In this document: piece after piece, positions 1 through 6,985 of the stretch
Layout: every line of letters starts with the position of its first letter
How positions within the stretch are numbered: position 1 is the stretch's first letter
DNA from: Streptomyces rapamycinicus NRRL 5491
GTDB taxonomy: Bacteria > Actinomycetota > Actinomycetes > Streptomycetales > Streptomycetaceae
DNA: 64,000 nt
NCBI RefSeq assembly: GCF_024298965.1
Contig: NZ_CP085193.1
Coordinates: 434,001-498,000 of the forward strand
Reading direction: 5' to 3'
Translations under genes and position numbers: made by a program
Notes under the pieces: model-generated
Databases searched by the model: none
What the model was told of the DNA's origin: nothing
Seen by the model: the letters and a program-made list of their open reading frames with translations, nothing else

Positions 1-359
1 TCGGCCATCCGCAGCCAGGTCCGCAACTCCGCCTCGGTGTACTTGCCGACGCACCGATAGATCACCGCAGGGCGGTTCCACTCGCCGAGATATTCCGCAT
101 GGTACGCGGCGGGATCCATGGTCGGCAGGTAGGGGAACGGGCGTTCCTCCGGATTGCGGTCGCTCTCGTCGTCGATGTCGTAGAGCGCCAGACCATCCAC
201 GTTGAGGACGTCCAGCCGCGCCAAGGTGGCCGCGGTGATCTCTCGGATCCGCTCAGGAGCGATACTCAGGCGCGGCGGCGTGATGCCGAACAGAAGGACG
301 CCGCTCTCGGCGTCAGTCACCAGCGTCCGGAGAGCCATGCTTTCGCTGTGATCCACCAT
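1..359 (-). CDS. Methylenetetrahydrofolate reductase-like protein (3' end cut by window edge)
   Basis: The frame begins at ATG 359 (MVDHSESMALRTL) and runs off the left edge after about 119 codons, so the C-terminal part is not visible. The N-terminal stretch GVLLFGITPPR, followed by DGLALYDIDDESDRNPEERP and FPYLP, resembles the actinobacterial proteins annotated as 5,10-methylenetetrahydrofolate reductase (TIM barrel, FAD-dependent in the classical family). The family name comes from memory of these conserved strings. Whether this subgroup really reduces methylene-THF is not shown here. No neighbour on its 5' side helps. Confidence 0.6.
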   Translation of the reverse strand, partial: MVDHSESMALRTLVTDAESGVLLFGITPPRLSIAPERIREITAATLARLDVLNVDGLALYDIDDESDRNPEERPFPYLPTMDPAAYHAEYLGEWNRPAVIYRCVGKYTEAELRTWLRMA

Positions 360-696
360 GCCGCGGAAACTAGCAGCTCATCCACCAGGCGGTAGGCAAG
401 CATCACTCTGTGAGACCGGATCCGGTGACGCCCCGCCCGAGGAAGCCACGGCAACAAACGCCTCCTGGATCAGGAAGCCGTCGCAAGACCCTTGACGACA
501 TCACTCGTTCCCGTACGAAGCCCGACCGCTGCTGGTCAGATCCACAGGGTTTGACAATAACTCCGGATCCTGCGGATGCCGGTGACTTCGCCAATCACGA
601 TGGGCCCCCTGGGCTGGTTGGAGACCCGATCGTGGCGCAGCCGACCAGGACCTCGTTACCGCATACGCGGACGCCCCAAGACGTCCGGGGACGTTT
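360..696. other. Intergenic stretch, no gene supported
   Basis: This is about 337 bases between the start of the MTHFR-like gene and the stop of the HAD gene. Open frames here have no recognisable protein content or ribosome binding site. A TTGACA hexamer lies at 551-556, but no convincing -10 element follows at 16-18 bases. I see nothing else in it. Confidence 0.5.
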
Positions 697-1389
697 TCAC
701 CATCGGGCGAAGCTCGCCAGGATCTCAAGGAGACCAGCCGTGTCCGACAGGTCCGGAAGGACCACGGGTGCTTCGGCAACCGTCAGCTCTTCCTCGCTGT
801 GGATACCGGAGGCGACTGCGATGATCCCTGAGCCTGTCGAGAGAGCTGCCTCGACGTCCCGCGGCGTATCACCAACCAACACCACAGGCACCTCCCCCCG
901 CACACCGCGGAGTTGGTGGACACGGCCTCGGGCGACAGCTACAAGGTCAGAGCGCTGTACGGCATCCTCCCCATAGGCGCCTACGGACAGGTCCAGCAGT
1001 GGGTCGAGTTCGAAAGCTGACAGCTTCACACGGGCGTTGGCCGCGATGTTGCCGGTCAGAACGGAGGAGATCCAGCCCTCCCGCGCCGAGACGGCCTTCA
1101 GGACATCGCGCACACCGGGCAACGCCGTCCCCCGTGCGCGAAGGTCGTCGAAGCGCTCCTCCCCGGCATGAGCGAGGGCAGCCTCTATGGCAGTCCAGTC
1201 CGGGACGGGCAGTCGGTGCCGGCAGAACATGTCACGCATGATCAGACGATCCGTACGCCCTTCAGTGCGCGCCGCCTCGGCCGGCGGGAATCCCGACAGC
1301 GCCGTGAAGGCGCCGGCGTAGGTCTCCTTGCTCACCCCTGCGTTGTCGATGAGCGTGTGGTCGATGTCCCACAGGACGATGAGCCGCAT
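697..1389 (-). CDS. HAD-superfamily hydrolase (phosphatase-like)
   Basis: This is a 230-residue protein. I start it at ATG 1389 (MRLIVLWDIDHTLID) rather than the longer frame from 1467, because the HAD motif I DxD (D8, D10) must sit near the N-terminus. The cap region is helical (KETYAGAFTALSGFP). Motif II is the SSVLTGN segment, a lysine follows in NARVKLSAF, and motif IV is LVGDTPRDVEAA. Length and motif order fit the phosphoglycolate phosphatase-like subfamily. The substrate is unknown. It is divergent from the HTH/DUF5919 gene with a 97-base gap, and a NUDIX and an HD gene follow on the other side, which suggests a nucleotide or metabolite clean-up role. Confidence 0.85.
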   Translation of the reverse strand: MRLIVLWDIDHTLIDNAGVSKETYAGAFTALSGFPPAEAARTEGRTDRLIMRDMFCRHRLPVPDWTAIEAALAHAGEERFDDLRARGTALPGVRDVLKAVSAREGWISSVLTGNIAANARVKLSAFELDPLLDLSVGAYGEDAVQRSDLVAVARGRVHQLRGVRGEVPVVLVGDTPRDVEAALSTGSGIIAVASGIHSEEELTVAEAPVVLPDLSDTAGLLEILASFARW

Positions 1390-1486
1390 ATCGCCAGCGT
1401 AAAGACGACGGTTGTGGTTCAGGCCCATCGAAGTGGCCCCATACCGAGCTTGCCCGCTCCTGGCCACCTGGGCTTGTATAGCCTGT

Positions 1487-2260
1487 GTGAACGAGCGACT
1501 TCACTCCGTACTCGCCCAGCGCGATGTTTCGCCCGAATCGCTGGCCGAAGTCTGCGAGGTAGACGCCAAAACCGTCAGCCGCTGGCTCAGCGGGCGCGTA
1601 CCGCACCCGCGGCACCGTTTCCGTGCCGCTCAGCACCTACGCGTGGAGGAGACATTCCTCTGGCCCGTGGCGAAGTCCCGCACCGGCCAATCCGGTGTCG
1701 GGGTAGGCATCGAGCTCGTAGGCACTTATCAGAACCGGGCCGGTGTTCCGCGGGACGTGTGGCTCTCCCTGTTGCAAGGAGCGCAGGAGCAGATCGACGT
1801 CCTCGTCTTCTCAGGCACGTTCTTTGCCCAGTCCAATCCATATGTCGCCAAGATGCTCACCGAACGCGCCTCTGTCGGTGTCCGAGTGCGCCTGTGTTTC
1901 GGCGACCCGCGGGGGCACGCGGCCGCCATCCGAGGCCGCGAAGAAGGGATCGGCAACACCCTGGCCGCTAAGATCCGCGCCTCTCTCACCTACTACCGCG
2001 CATTGCTGCCGGAGGCTGGGTGTGAGGTGCGGCTCCACGACACCACCCTCTACAACTCCCTCTTCCGCTACGACGACAACCTGCTGGTCAACCCACACAT
2101 CTGGGGCCAGCCCGCCAGCGCCAACCCCTTATTCCACCTCAAGAAGGCGCAGTCCAACGGCTGGTTCGACAACTACGCTCAAAGCTTCGACGCAGTGTGG
2201 GCCGGCGCACGGCCCTGGAATCCCGACCAGGAGGAGACCGCCGCACATGGGCAGGATTGA
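1487..2260 (+). CDS. HTH regulator with C-terminal DUF5919/PLD-like domain
   Basis: This is a 257-residue protein. The start is GTG 1487 (MNERLHSVLAQRD), because an upstream in-frame ATG gives an implausible hydrophobic leader. Residues 1-55 form an XRE-type helix-turn-helix (SPESLAEVCEVDAKTVSRWL). The remainder (EQIDVLVFSGTFFAQ ... VGVRVRLCFGDPRG ... LYNSLFRYDDNLLVNPH) resembles the DUF5919/phospholipase-D-like sensor found in Streptomyces regulators next to NUDIX genes. The NUDIX gene starts inside its 3' end (14-base overlap), so the two are translationally coupled. Ligand and target are unknown. It may control its own operon and the divergent HAD gene. Confidence 0.8.
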   Translation: MNERLHSVLAQRDVSPESLAEVCEVDAKTVSRWLSGRVPHPRHRFRAAQHLRVEETFLWPVAKSRTGQSGVGVGIELVGTYQNRAGVPRDVWLSLLQGAQEQIDVLVFSGTFFAQSNPYVAKMLTERASVGVRVRLCFGDPRGHAAAIRGREEGIGNTLAAKIRASLTYYRALLPEAGCEVRLHDTTLYNSLFRYDDNLLVNPHIWGQPASANPLFHLKKAQSNGWFDNYAQSFDAVWAGARPWNPDQEETAAHGQD

Positions 2261-2714
2261 GTACTACAACGACCCCAATGCTCCCAAGGCCAACACCCTC
2301 ATCCCCGCCAGCAACCTGCTCGTCGTCGATGACAGCGGCGCGATCCTTCTCCAGCGCCGCCGCGATACCGGCCAGTGGGCCCTGCCCGGCGGTGCCCAGG
2401 ACATCGGCGAGACCGCCGCGCAGTGCGCGATCCGCGAATGCCGGGAGGAGACCGGCATCATCGCCGAGATCACCGGCTTCCTGGGGGTCTATACCAACCC
2501 CCACCACATCGTTGCCTACACCGACGGCGAGATCCGGCAGCAGTACGAGAACACCTACATCGGGCGCCCAGTCGGCGGCAAGCCGACCATCAACGACGAG
2601 GCCGACGGTGTCCGCTTCGTCAAGCCCACCGACCTCGACCAGTACGACATCCACGCCAGCATGCGCCAACAGATCGGCGATTACCTCGCCGGCACCTACC
2701 CCCACCTCGGCTGA
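2247..2714 (+). CDS. NUDIX hydrolase
   Basis: This is a 155-residue protein. ATG 2247 is preceded by a good ribosome site (gaggaga, 2231 onward). The NUDIX box is clear: GGAQDIGETAAQCAIRECRE continuing to ETG, with the metal-binding REcxEE core intact. The family cleaves nucleoside diphosphates linked to another group X. The early QRRRDTGQWALPGG strand matches the fold. The start lies within the last codons of the HTH/DUF5919 gene, so they form an operon. Its 3' end overlaps the convergent HD gene by 19 bases. The substrate cannot be read from sequence. Confidence 0.92.
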   Translation: MGRIEYYNDPNAPKANTLIPASNLLVVDDSGAILLQRRRDTGQWALPGGAQDIGETAAQCAIRECREETGIIAEITGFLGVYTNPHHIVAYTDGEIRQQYENTYIGRPVGGKPTINDEADGVRFVKPTDLDQYDIHASMRQQIGDYLAGTYPHLG

Positions 2715-3265
2715 GCCGCCAAGGCCGCCTCCACCCGCTCCACGGTCGCAAAGATTTCCGGCGACGCCCGACGAATAAACCTGCCCACGACACTGCCAGC
2801 TCCGTAGCGGCCCACAATTTCCGTAACTCGCCGCTCAGCAGTCGTCTGCTCCCCGTCCGGCGTCGTCGTCATGTCACACCACACAAGAGCGTCCACGAGC
2901 AGCGGCTCGTCAAGCAGCGGGAACTCCTCCTCCAGTGTTTCCCTCAAGCCACGCTCTTCGGCCTCCAGCAACGCAAACGAGTGATTCGCCACCAACCGCA
3001 CCAGCCGCTCATCAGCACCATGCACGTCACGGAGGAACCGGGCACCGTCAAGCGGATGAAACCCGGTCGCCACGAGCCCCGGTGAATACCCAATGTCATG
3101 CAGAACTGCCGCCGCGCGCAGCAGCCCTACCGAATCACCAAGCAAGGGAGCCAGTTCCACGGCCCTTGCGGCCACACCCAGCGAGTGCGCCCAGCGTCGC
3201 GGCAAAGTTGACGCCAGTTCCGTCTTCGCCGTCTTCCAGGCCCACTCTGCGAGTTGCGAAGTCAT
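2696..3265 (-). CDS. HD-domain phosphohydrolase
   Basis: This is a 189-residue protein starting at ATG 3265 (MTSQLAEWAWKTA). A start six codons further upstream is possible. The HD-domain metal ligands are H in RRWAHSLGV, HD in AAVLHDIGYSP, and a later H in VANHSFA. Such proteins are metal-dependent phosphohydrolases, often acting on nucleotides. It is convergent with the NUDIX gene, their stop codons overlapping by 19 bases, with no room for a separate terminator. The specific substrate is unknown. Confidence 0.85.
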   Translation of the reverse strand: MTSQLAEWAWKTAKTELASTLPRRWAHSLGVAARAVELAPLLGDSVGLLRAAAVLHDIGYSPGLVATGFHPLDGARFLRDVHGADERLVRLVANHSFALLEAEERGLRETLEEEFPLLDEPLLVDALVWCDMTTTPDGEQTTAERRVTEIVGRYGAGSVVGRFIRRASPEIFATVERVEAALAAQPRWG

Positions 3266-3379
3266 GGCCAAGCCCGTTCCCAAAGCATCCGTATTCCAGT
3301 CACCGAACGACGGCTACACTCTCCTTCTGACCGGCCGACAGGCTCATCGCCACCACTACTTCCTTTCTGCCGGACGGTA

Positions 3380-3578
3380 GCACTCATCACCGCGAGTGCG
3401 AGGAGCAGTTGGCCGTCTCCAGTCACCGCGCCTCGTAGTTGGAGCCATCCCCTGTAGGTGTGGGGAACTCCTTCCAGGACGACGCCTCGCTCGCGGCCGC
3501 CAGGGGCCGCCCCGCAGCGCGCCAGGTTCAAGAACTGGTCCCCCGAGGCGGGACCATCCCCGCGGGTGCGGGGAGCAG
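3380..3578 (-). CRISPR. Relic type I-E CRISPR array (2-4 degenerate repeats)
   Basis: Three repeat-like units are seen. The best is 3550-3578, whose reverse strand begins CTGCTCCCCGCACCCGCGGG, the actinobacterial type I-E repeat pattern with a GC-rich stem. A degenerate unit lies at 3380-3408 (about 22 of 29 matches), and a unit at 3441-3470 ends in GGGGAACTC. The first two start exactly 61 bases apart, i.e. a 29-base repeat plus a 32-base spacer (3409-3440), the standard I-E geometry. A weak fourth unit may begin near 3502. The minus-strand reading frame across it contains SAPRTRGDGP, a string often produced when such repeats are translated. No cas gene is in the window. This looks like a decayed array tail. 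Confidence 0.6.
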
Positions 3579-3830
3579 ACTCCGTGACCTGTGCATCTAC
3601 CTGACAGTTGGTTCCCTGCAAAACACTTTCACCAAGTCCGGCATTCCAGACATATGCATTGCGTGGTTCACACGACGAACGCTTCCACACCGGCCATATC
3701 ATTTCTCAGAACATGGACGGCCGTCAGCACCACGTCGTACCGCTCCCCGCCACGGCTTCAAACGACAGGAAGCAGGGCACCCCAGCGCTTACAGAGGCCG
3801 CCGCATCGACAGGCACCACAGAGGCACCTC
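3579..3830. other. Intergenic stretch after the CRISPR relic
   Basis: This is about 250 bases between the last repeat and the stop of the DUF2637 gene, with no supported gene. No further repeat is found at +61 from the last unit. I see nothing recognisable here. Confidence 0.4.
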
Positions 3831-4682
3831 CTACCTCGGACCTTCCTCGCCCGCGCCGCGGGCCTGATCACAAGGCAGAGAAGCTGAAGGACCGCCCTCG
3901 CCAGACGATGCTTCCATCGTCACGTTCCCGGCCCTTGCCGAGCGCACCATGGACACCAACGTCCGGGACCTGGCCGCGCCAACATGCAGTCGCTTCCGTA
4001 GCGTCTCAGCCGAAATCGGCCGCTGATACGTCTCCCAATGCCACGCATCTTCCACCAAGGCACGCTCCAGAAGGCCATCCCCATCAGCCCCGAGCTGACT
4101 ACGCTGATCATCTTCCGGCGGGACCAGGACATGCGGCTGGTCAATATTGACGCTCTTCTGCTCGATCATCATCGCCGCGTGTTCCACGGAACACTCCGGG
4201 ATGTCTCCCTTCTCGGACTCGGACGACTTTCCGCTCCCGGCACCGCTGATGGCCTGCAAAAGCCCCGGACCCACCTCTGCCCAACCGATCAGCAGCAACG
4301 GTCCCACCGCATCGAAGGCGGCTCTGCCGTTCTCACCAGCCAGCAGCGGGTCCGTCACGTTCAGCGCCAACGTCATCAGACTGGAGAAGACCAGCAACCG
4401 ACGGGCCGGCCGGAGCTGCTCCCGACTCGCACCCTGCAACGCCAGGTACCGGGTACCCAGCAGCAAGCCCAGCACAGAAAGATCCACCGCCGGGGCCACC
4501 AAGGGCGCCACCCACGGCGGCACACCCAACCGCAGCGCGAGGGTCCATACATTGCCGAAGCCGAACAAGAACGTCAGCCCCGCCACCGCGGCCATGATCA
4601 GGGTCACCGCGCGAAGAGTGACCACCCGCTCGAAGGAAGCACTCGGACCGCTGCTGTCACGTGTCAGACTCTCGTCAGCCAT
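3831..4682 (-). CDS. DUF2637 membrane protein with C-terminal helix-turn-helix-like region
   Basis: This is a 283-residue protein. ATG 4682 has a strong ribosome site (AGGAGGAG). Residues 22-150 carry four hydrophobic segments (VTLIMAAVAGLTFLFGFGN, WVAPLVAPAVDLSVLGLLL, LVFSSLMTLALNVTDPLL, AFDAVGPLLLIGWAEVGPGL), the pattern of DUF2637 proteins. These are typically encoded on actinomycete plasmids and integrative conjugative elements, next to the transfer gene. The C-terminal part contains RPISAETLRKRLHVGAARSR, a winged-helix-like pattern common in DUF2637 proteins of such elements. No TraB/FtsK, replication or integrase gene accompanies it here, so it appears to be an orphan of a decayed element. 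Confidence 0.75.
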   Translation of the reverse strand: MADESLTRDSSGPSASFERVVTLRAVTLIMAAVAGLTFLFGFGNVWTLALRLGVPPWVAPLVAPAVDLSVLGLLLGTRYLALQGASREQLRPARRLLVFSSLMTLALNVTDPLLAGENGRAAFDAVGPLLLIGWAEVGPGLLQAISGAGSGKSSESEKGDIPECSVEHAAMMIEQKSVNIDQPHVLVPPEDDQRSQLGADGDGLLERALVEDAWHWETYQRPISAETLRKRLHVGAARSRTLVSMVRSARAGNVTMEASSGEGGPSASLPCDQARGAGEEGPR

Positions 4683-4777
4683 CAGCGTGTCTCCTCCTGC
4701 GCTGAGGGCTCAAAAGTTCCCTTGATCACCAGCCTGCCGACGAAATTCCGCGGGTGAGGATGGCCATCCTTCTGTGT

Positions 4778-4806
4778 GGCGCCCCGCCAAGGGCTCGAAC
4801 CTGTGG
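4778..4806 (-). other. tRNA 3'-end-like sequence, candidate attachment-site relic
   Basis: On the minus strand this reads as an imperfect T-arm with the loop TTCGAGC, then a GCGGGGC acceptor-like strand, a discriminator G and CCA. The T-stem has two mismatches, and no matching 5' acceptor strand (GCCCCGC) is found about 75 bases upstream, so it is not a functional tRNA gene. Integrative elements of actinomycetes use tRNA 3' ends as attachment sites and leave such half copies. Its position next to an orphan DUF2637 gene supports that reading, but the match is weak. Confidence 0.35.
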
Positions 4807-5064
4807 CACGCATAAGACGAGGCTCACTCGCTTGCTCACCATCATCGTCGGCGCTCGGCGGGTACTGCCTTGGCCAGGTAGTACGGCCAAAGCCGACGCG
4901 TGCAGAACCACGATGGTCAGTGATCGCCATCACCGGCCTCCCTTCCCGCCCGGTGGTGGAGGCAGGGGAGCTCACGGCGTAGCCGGAACATGCGGGTACC
5001 GCGCATGCCGTCCGGAGCCGCAGGAGAGTTGCGGAGCGGGTGGTGATCTCCGAGCATGCCAAAG

Positions 5065-5091
5065 CCCCCCGCCCAGCGAGCTGGACGGGGG
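5065..5091. terminator. Terminator-like hairpin
   Basis: CCCCCGCCCAG (5066-5076), a CGAG loop and CTGGACGGGGG (5081-5091) form an 11-base stem with one mismatch. There is no T-run, as is usual in Streptomyces. It lies downstream (minus strand) of the broken DUF1989 gene. Confidence 0.5.
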
Positions 5092-5248
5092 CGCGGGCAA
5101 GCGGACCCAGTGCACAACCAGTGCACACTTGCGCGGGAACTCCCGGGAACTCCCAGGTAGAGGAGGGAAGTGCAGGGGCCTGGCCGAGGGCCCTGCACAG
5201 GGCATATTCCCTGGTCAGGGACCTGGTGGCGGACGAGTCGGCCTGTAC

Positions 5249-5383
5249 GCCGGGATCTGTCCGTACGAAGGCCCAGGTGTCGACGACCTGCCCGCCATGG
5301 GTGTTGATGATACGGGCGCGGTCACCGGGCTCCAGGGCAATCGCCGCACCGGTGCGTGCGGCGATCCGCTGATGGTCGCTCAT
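5249..5383 (-). pseudogene. DUF1989 (urea-carboxylase-associated) protein, 5' fragment
   Basis: ATG 5383 opens a frame starting MSDHQRIAARTGAAI and continuing EPGDRARIINTHGGQVVDTW, the start of DUF1989 proteins (normally about 190-280 residues). After residue 45 or so (RTDPG) the sequence no longer resembles the family, and the Cys and His residues expected later are missing, so only the N-terminus survives. Its ATG overlaps the stop of the NCS1 permease (ATGA), meaning the two were once one operon for urea, purine or allantoin-type nitrogen compounds. Truncation is probably tied to the element border immediately downstream. Confidence 0.65.
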
Positions 5384-6414
5384 CGCGGCACCTCCGGGAC
5401 CACACCGAACTCCGGTTCGTCGTTTGGCCCGGGTCCGGGACCTCGCGCGGCAGCGGGTTCTGGCCGGCCGCGGCCCGACGTGCTCTCGGGCAAAGAAGGG
5501 GCGACGGTTCGCCGCGCCAGCAGCCAGTACATTCCGCCTCCTACGAGGATTCCGGTGAGCCAGGACAGGTCCAGTCCCCCGGTGATCCGTGACAGTGGTC
5601 CCGTCAGCACCGGAGTCGCTCCCGTCTGGAAGGCCCAGGCCGCGATGAGCCCGGCGGCCAGGGCGAACGAGCCACGCTTGTTGAAGTCGCCGAGACGGCT
5701 GGTGCGGGCCGGTTCGTAGAGTGCGTCGACCGCGATCCGGCCGCGTCGCAGGACGAAGAAGTCGACCAGGCAGATCCCCGCCCAGGGGGAGAGCCAGAAC
5801 ACCAGGGACACCAGCCACTGTTTGAAGGACTCGGCCACATTCTGCGCGTTCAGGAACCAGATCAGGACGGCCGAGGCGATCACCCCGGTGGCGACAGAGA
5901 TCTTCCAGCGCGCGGCCCGCATATCCATGGAGAGGGCCGCGAGACCAGCCGAGTACATGACGACGATGTTCGCCGCGATGGGTCCGTGCAGGACCAGCAG
6001 GAGCACCGGGAGGGCCATGGCGCCGAACGCCGTGATGACCAGTTGGGCGGGGTCCGTGCCGCCGCCCCCGGACGCGAGTGCGGCTCCGAGTCCGGCGAGC
6101 CACACCGTGGGAAGGAACATGCCGAGCATGGTCGCTGTGATCACTTTCCGGGGCGCGACGCCATTGGGAACGAATCGCGTGTAGTCCGAGGCGTAGATGA
6201 GCCAGGTGATGCCCCAGCCGATCCCGATCGCCGTCATCAGCTGGGACATGGCGACGATGCCACCGTGTCCTTCGCCATGCTGAGCCATCGGCTGGAACTC
6301 GGTGCGGGTAAGGACCAGAACCGTCATGACCGCCATGACCACCAGGACAACGGGCATGGTCCAGCGTTCGAAGACCTGGATCGCCCGGAAGCCCTTCGCG
6401 GCGAGCGCGATCGC
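5380..6414 (-). pseudogene. NCS1-family (cytosine/purine/allantoin) permease, 3' fragment
   Basis: About 345 codons resemble the C-terminal two thirds of an NCS1 nucleobase:cation symporter. Hydrophobic helices are regularly spaced (WTMPVVLVVMAVMTVLVL, GIGWGITWLIYASDYTRF, FWLSPWAGICLVDFFVLRR). The SDYTRF and SPWAGICLVDF motifs are family marks. The N-terminal four or so helices are missing: upstream of 6414 the frame turns into unrelated arginine-rich shadow sequence. The junction lies directly beside the tail of a plus-strand sigma-factor-like gene, so both genes lost their 5' parts at one breakpoint. It is followed by the broken DUF1989 gene with an ATGA overlap. Confidence 0.75.
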
Positions 6415-6420
6415 ACGCGG

Positions 6421-6468
6421 CCGTGGCCGCGCTCCGCACCCGGCTGCGCGGGACGGAGGTGATCCACG
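6421..6468 (+). pseudogene. Tail of a probable ECF sigma factor gene
   Basis: Only about 16 codons (VAALRTRLRGTEVI) remain. They look like the arginine-rich C-terminus that closes many Streptomyces ECF sigma factors, and they run into a perfect ribosome site (GGAGGTGATCC) for the next gene at 6469. The rest of the gene is absent, replaced by the permease fragment on the opposite strand. The identification rests on a very short string and on the usual order sigma factor, then membrane protein. Confidence 0.3.
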
Positions 6469-6960
6469 GTGACCGAACCGACCGGGACCGGGGAGACCCG
6501 GCTGCGAAGGGCGTTCACACTGATCGGGGACGAGGCCGGGCGCCCGGACCCCGCGGCATCGGGCCACACCGCCCCGGTGTCGGCTCGCCCCCTCGCGCGG
6601 GCAGTGGCGTGTCCGGGCGGCACTCGCCGTAGCGGCGGCCGTCTGCACCGCCGCCATCGTCGTGACCGTGACGGTCACCGCCGACGACGGCTCCGGAACC
6701 GATCCCGACACCACAGGCCGAGGACAGACGTTCCCGCAGGCTCTCACCTGCGCGACCGCCGTAGTAGAAGGCGACCTCACCGCGGTGCGCCCCGTCGGCC
6801 GAGGCCGGATACAGCTCACCGTGTCCGTGGACCGGTGGTTCAAACCCAGCACAGGCCCTGCCGCGGCACGGTTCGACCTCGCCGACCCCGCGGTCGTGGA
6901 CCCCGCCGAGGCATACGCCGCAGGGGACCACCGCACGGTCCGGCGACCGAGACCTCCCGG
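6469..6960 (+). pseudogene. Frameshifted membrane protein, possibly an anti-sigma partner
   Basis: GTG 6469 follows an excellent ribosome site and encodes MTEPTGTGETRLRRAFTLIG and about 25 more residues. Near 6595 coding content switches by one base into another frame that supplies a transmembrane helix (LAVAAAVCTAAIVVTVTVTA) and an exported domain (TCATAVVEGDLTAVRP, VSVDRWFKP). The plus-strand sequence then stops resembling a protein near 6950, just before the convergent amidase stop. The order of short cytoplasmic tail, single helix and outer domain downstream of a sigma gene fits an anti-sigma-like or sigma-linked membrane protein. It is broken at both a frameshift and the 3' end. Confidence 0.5.
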
Positions 6961-6985
6961 CCGAGCCGGCCGACCGCAGGGCGGG

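Larger units (their letters stand above)
4683..5248. other. Gene-free element border region
   Basis: This is about 565 bases between the DUF2637 gene and the broken DUF1989 gene. It holds a perfect 14-base palindrome (AGGATGGCCATCCT, 4757-4770), a tRNA-3'-end-like sequence (4778-4806), a terminator-like hairpin (5065-5091), and short direct repeats: CAGTGCACA-type units near 5106-5130 and GGGAACTCCC repeated twice near 5137-5157. No protein frame looks real. The content is what one expects at the edge of an integrated element. Confidence 0.4.

Noticed and set aside
541..600. A promoter at TTGACA (551-556)
   Set aside because: No -10 box at the right distance and no gene starting downstream on that strand.
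3262..3702. Minus-strand open frame of 146 codons across the repeats
   Set aside because: It contains SAPRTRGDGP, the usual translation of CRISPR repeats, has no family resemblance and no ribosome site.
4778..4860. A complete tRNA gene on the minus strand
   Set aside because: Only a 3'-end-like half is present; the T-stem has two mismatches and no 5' acceptor strand pairs with GCGGGGC.
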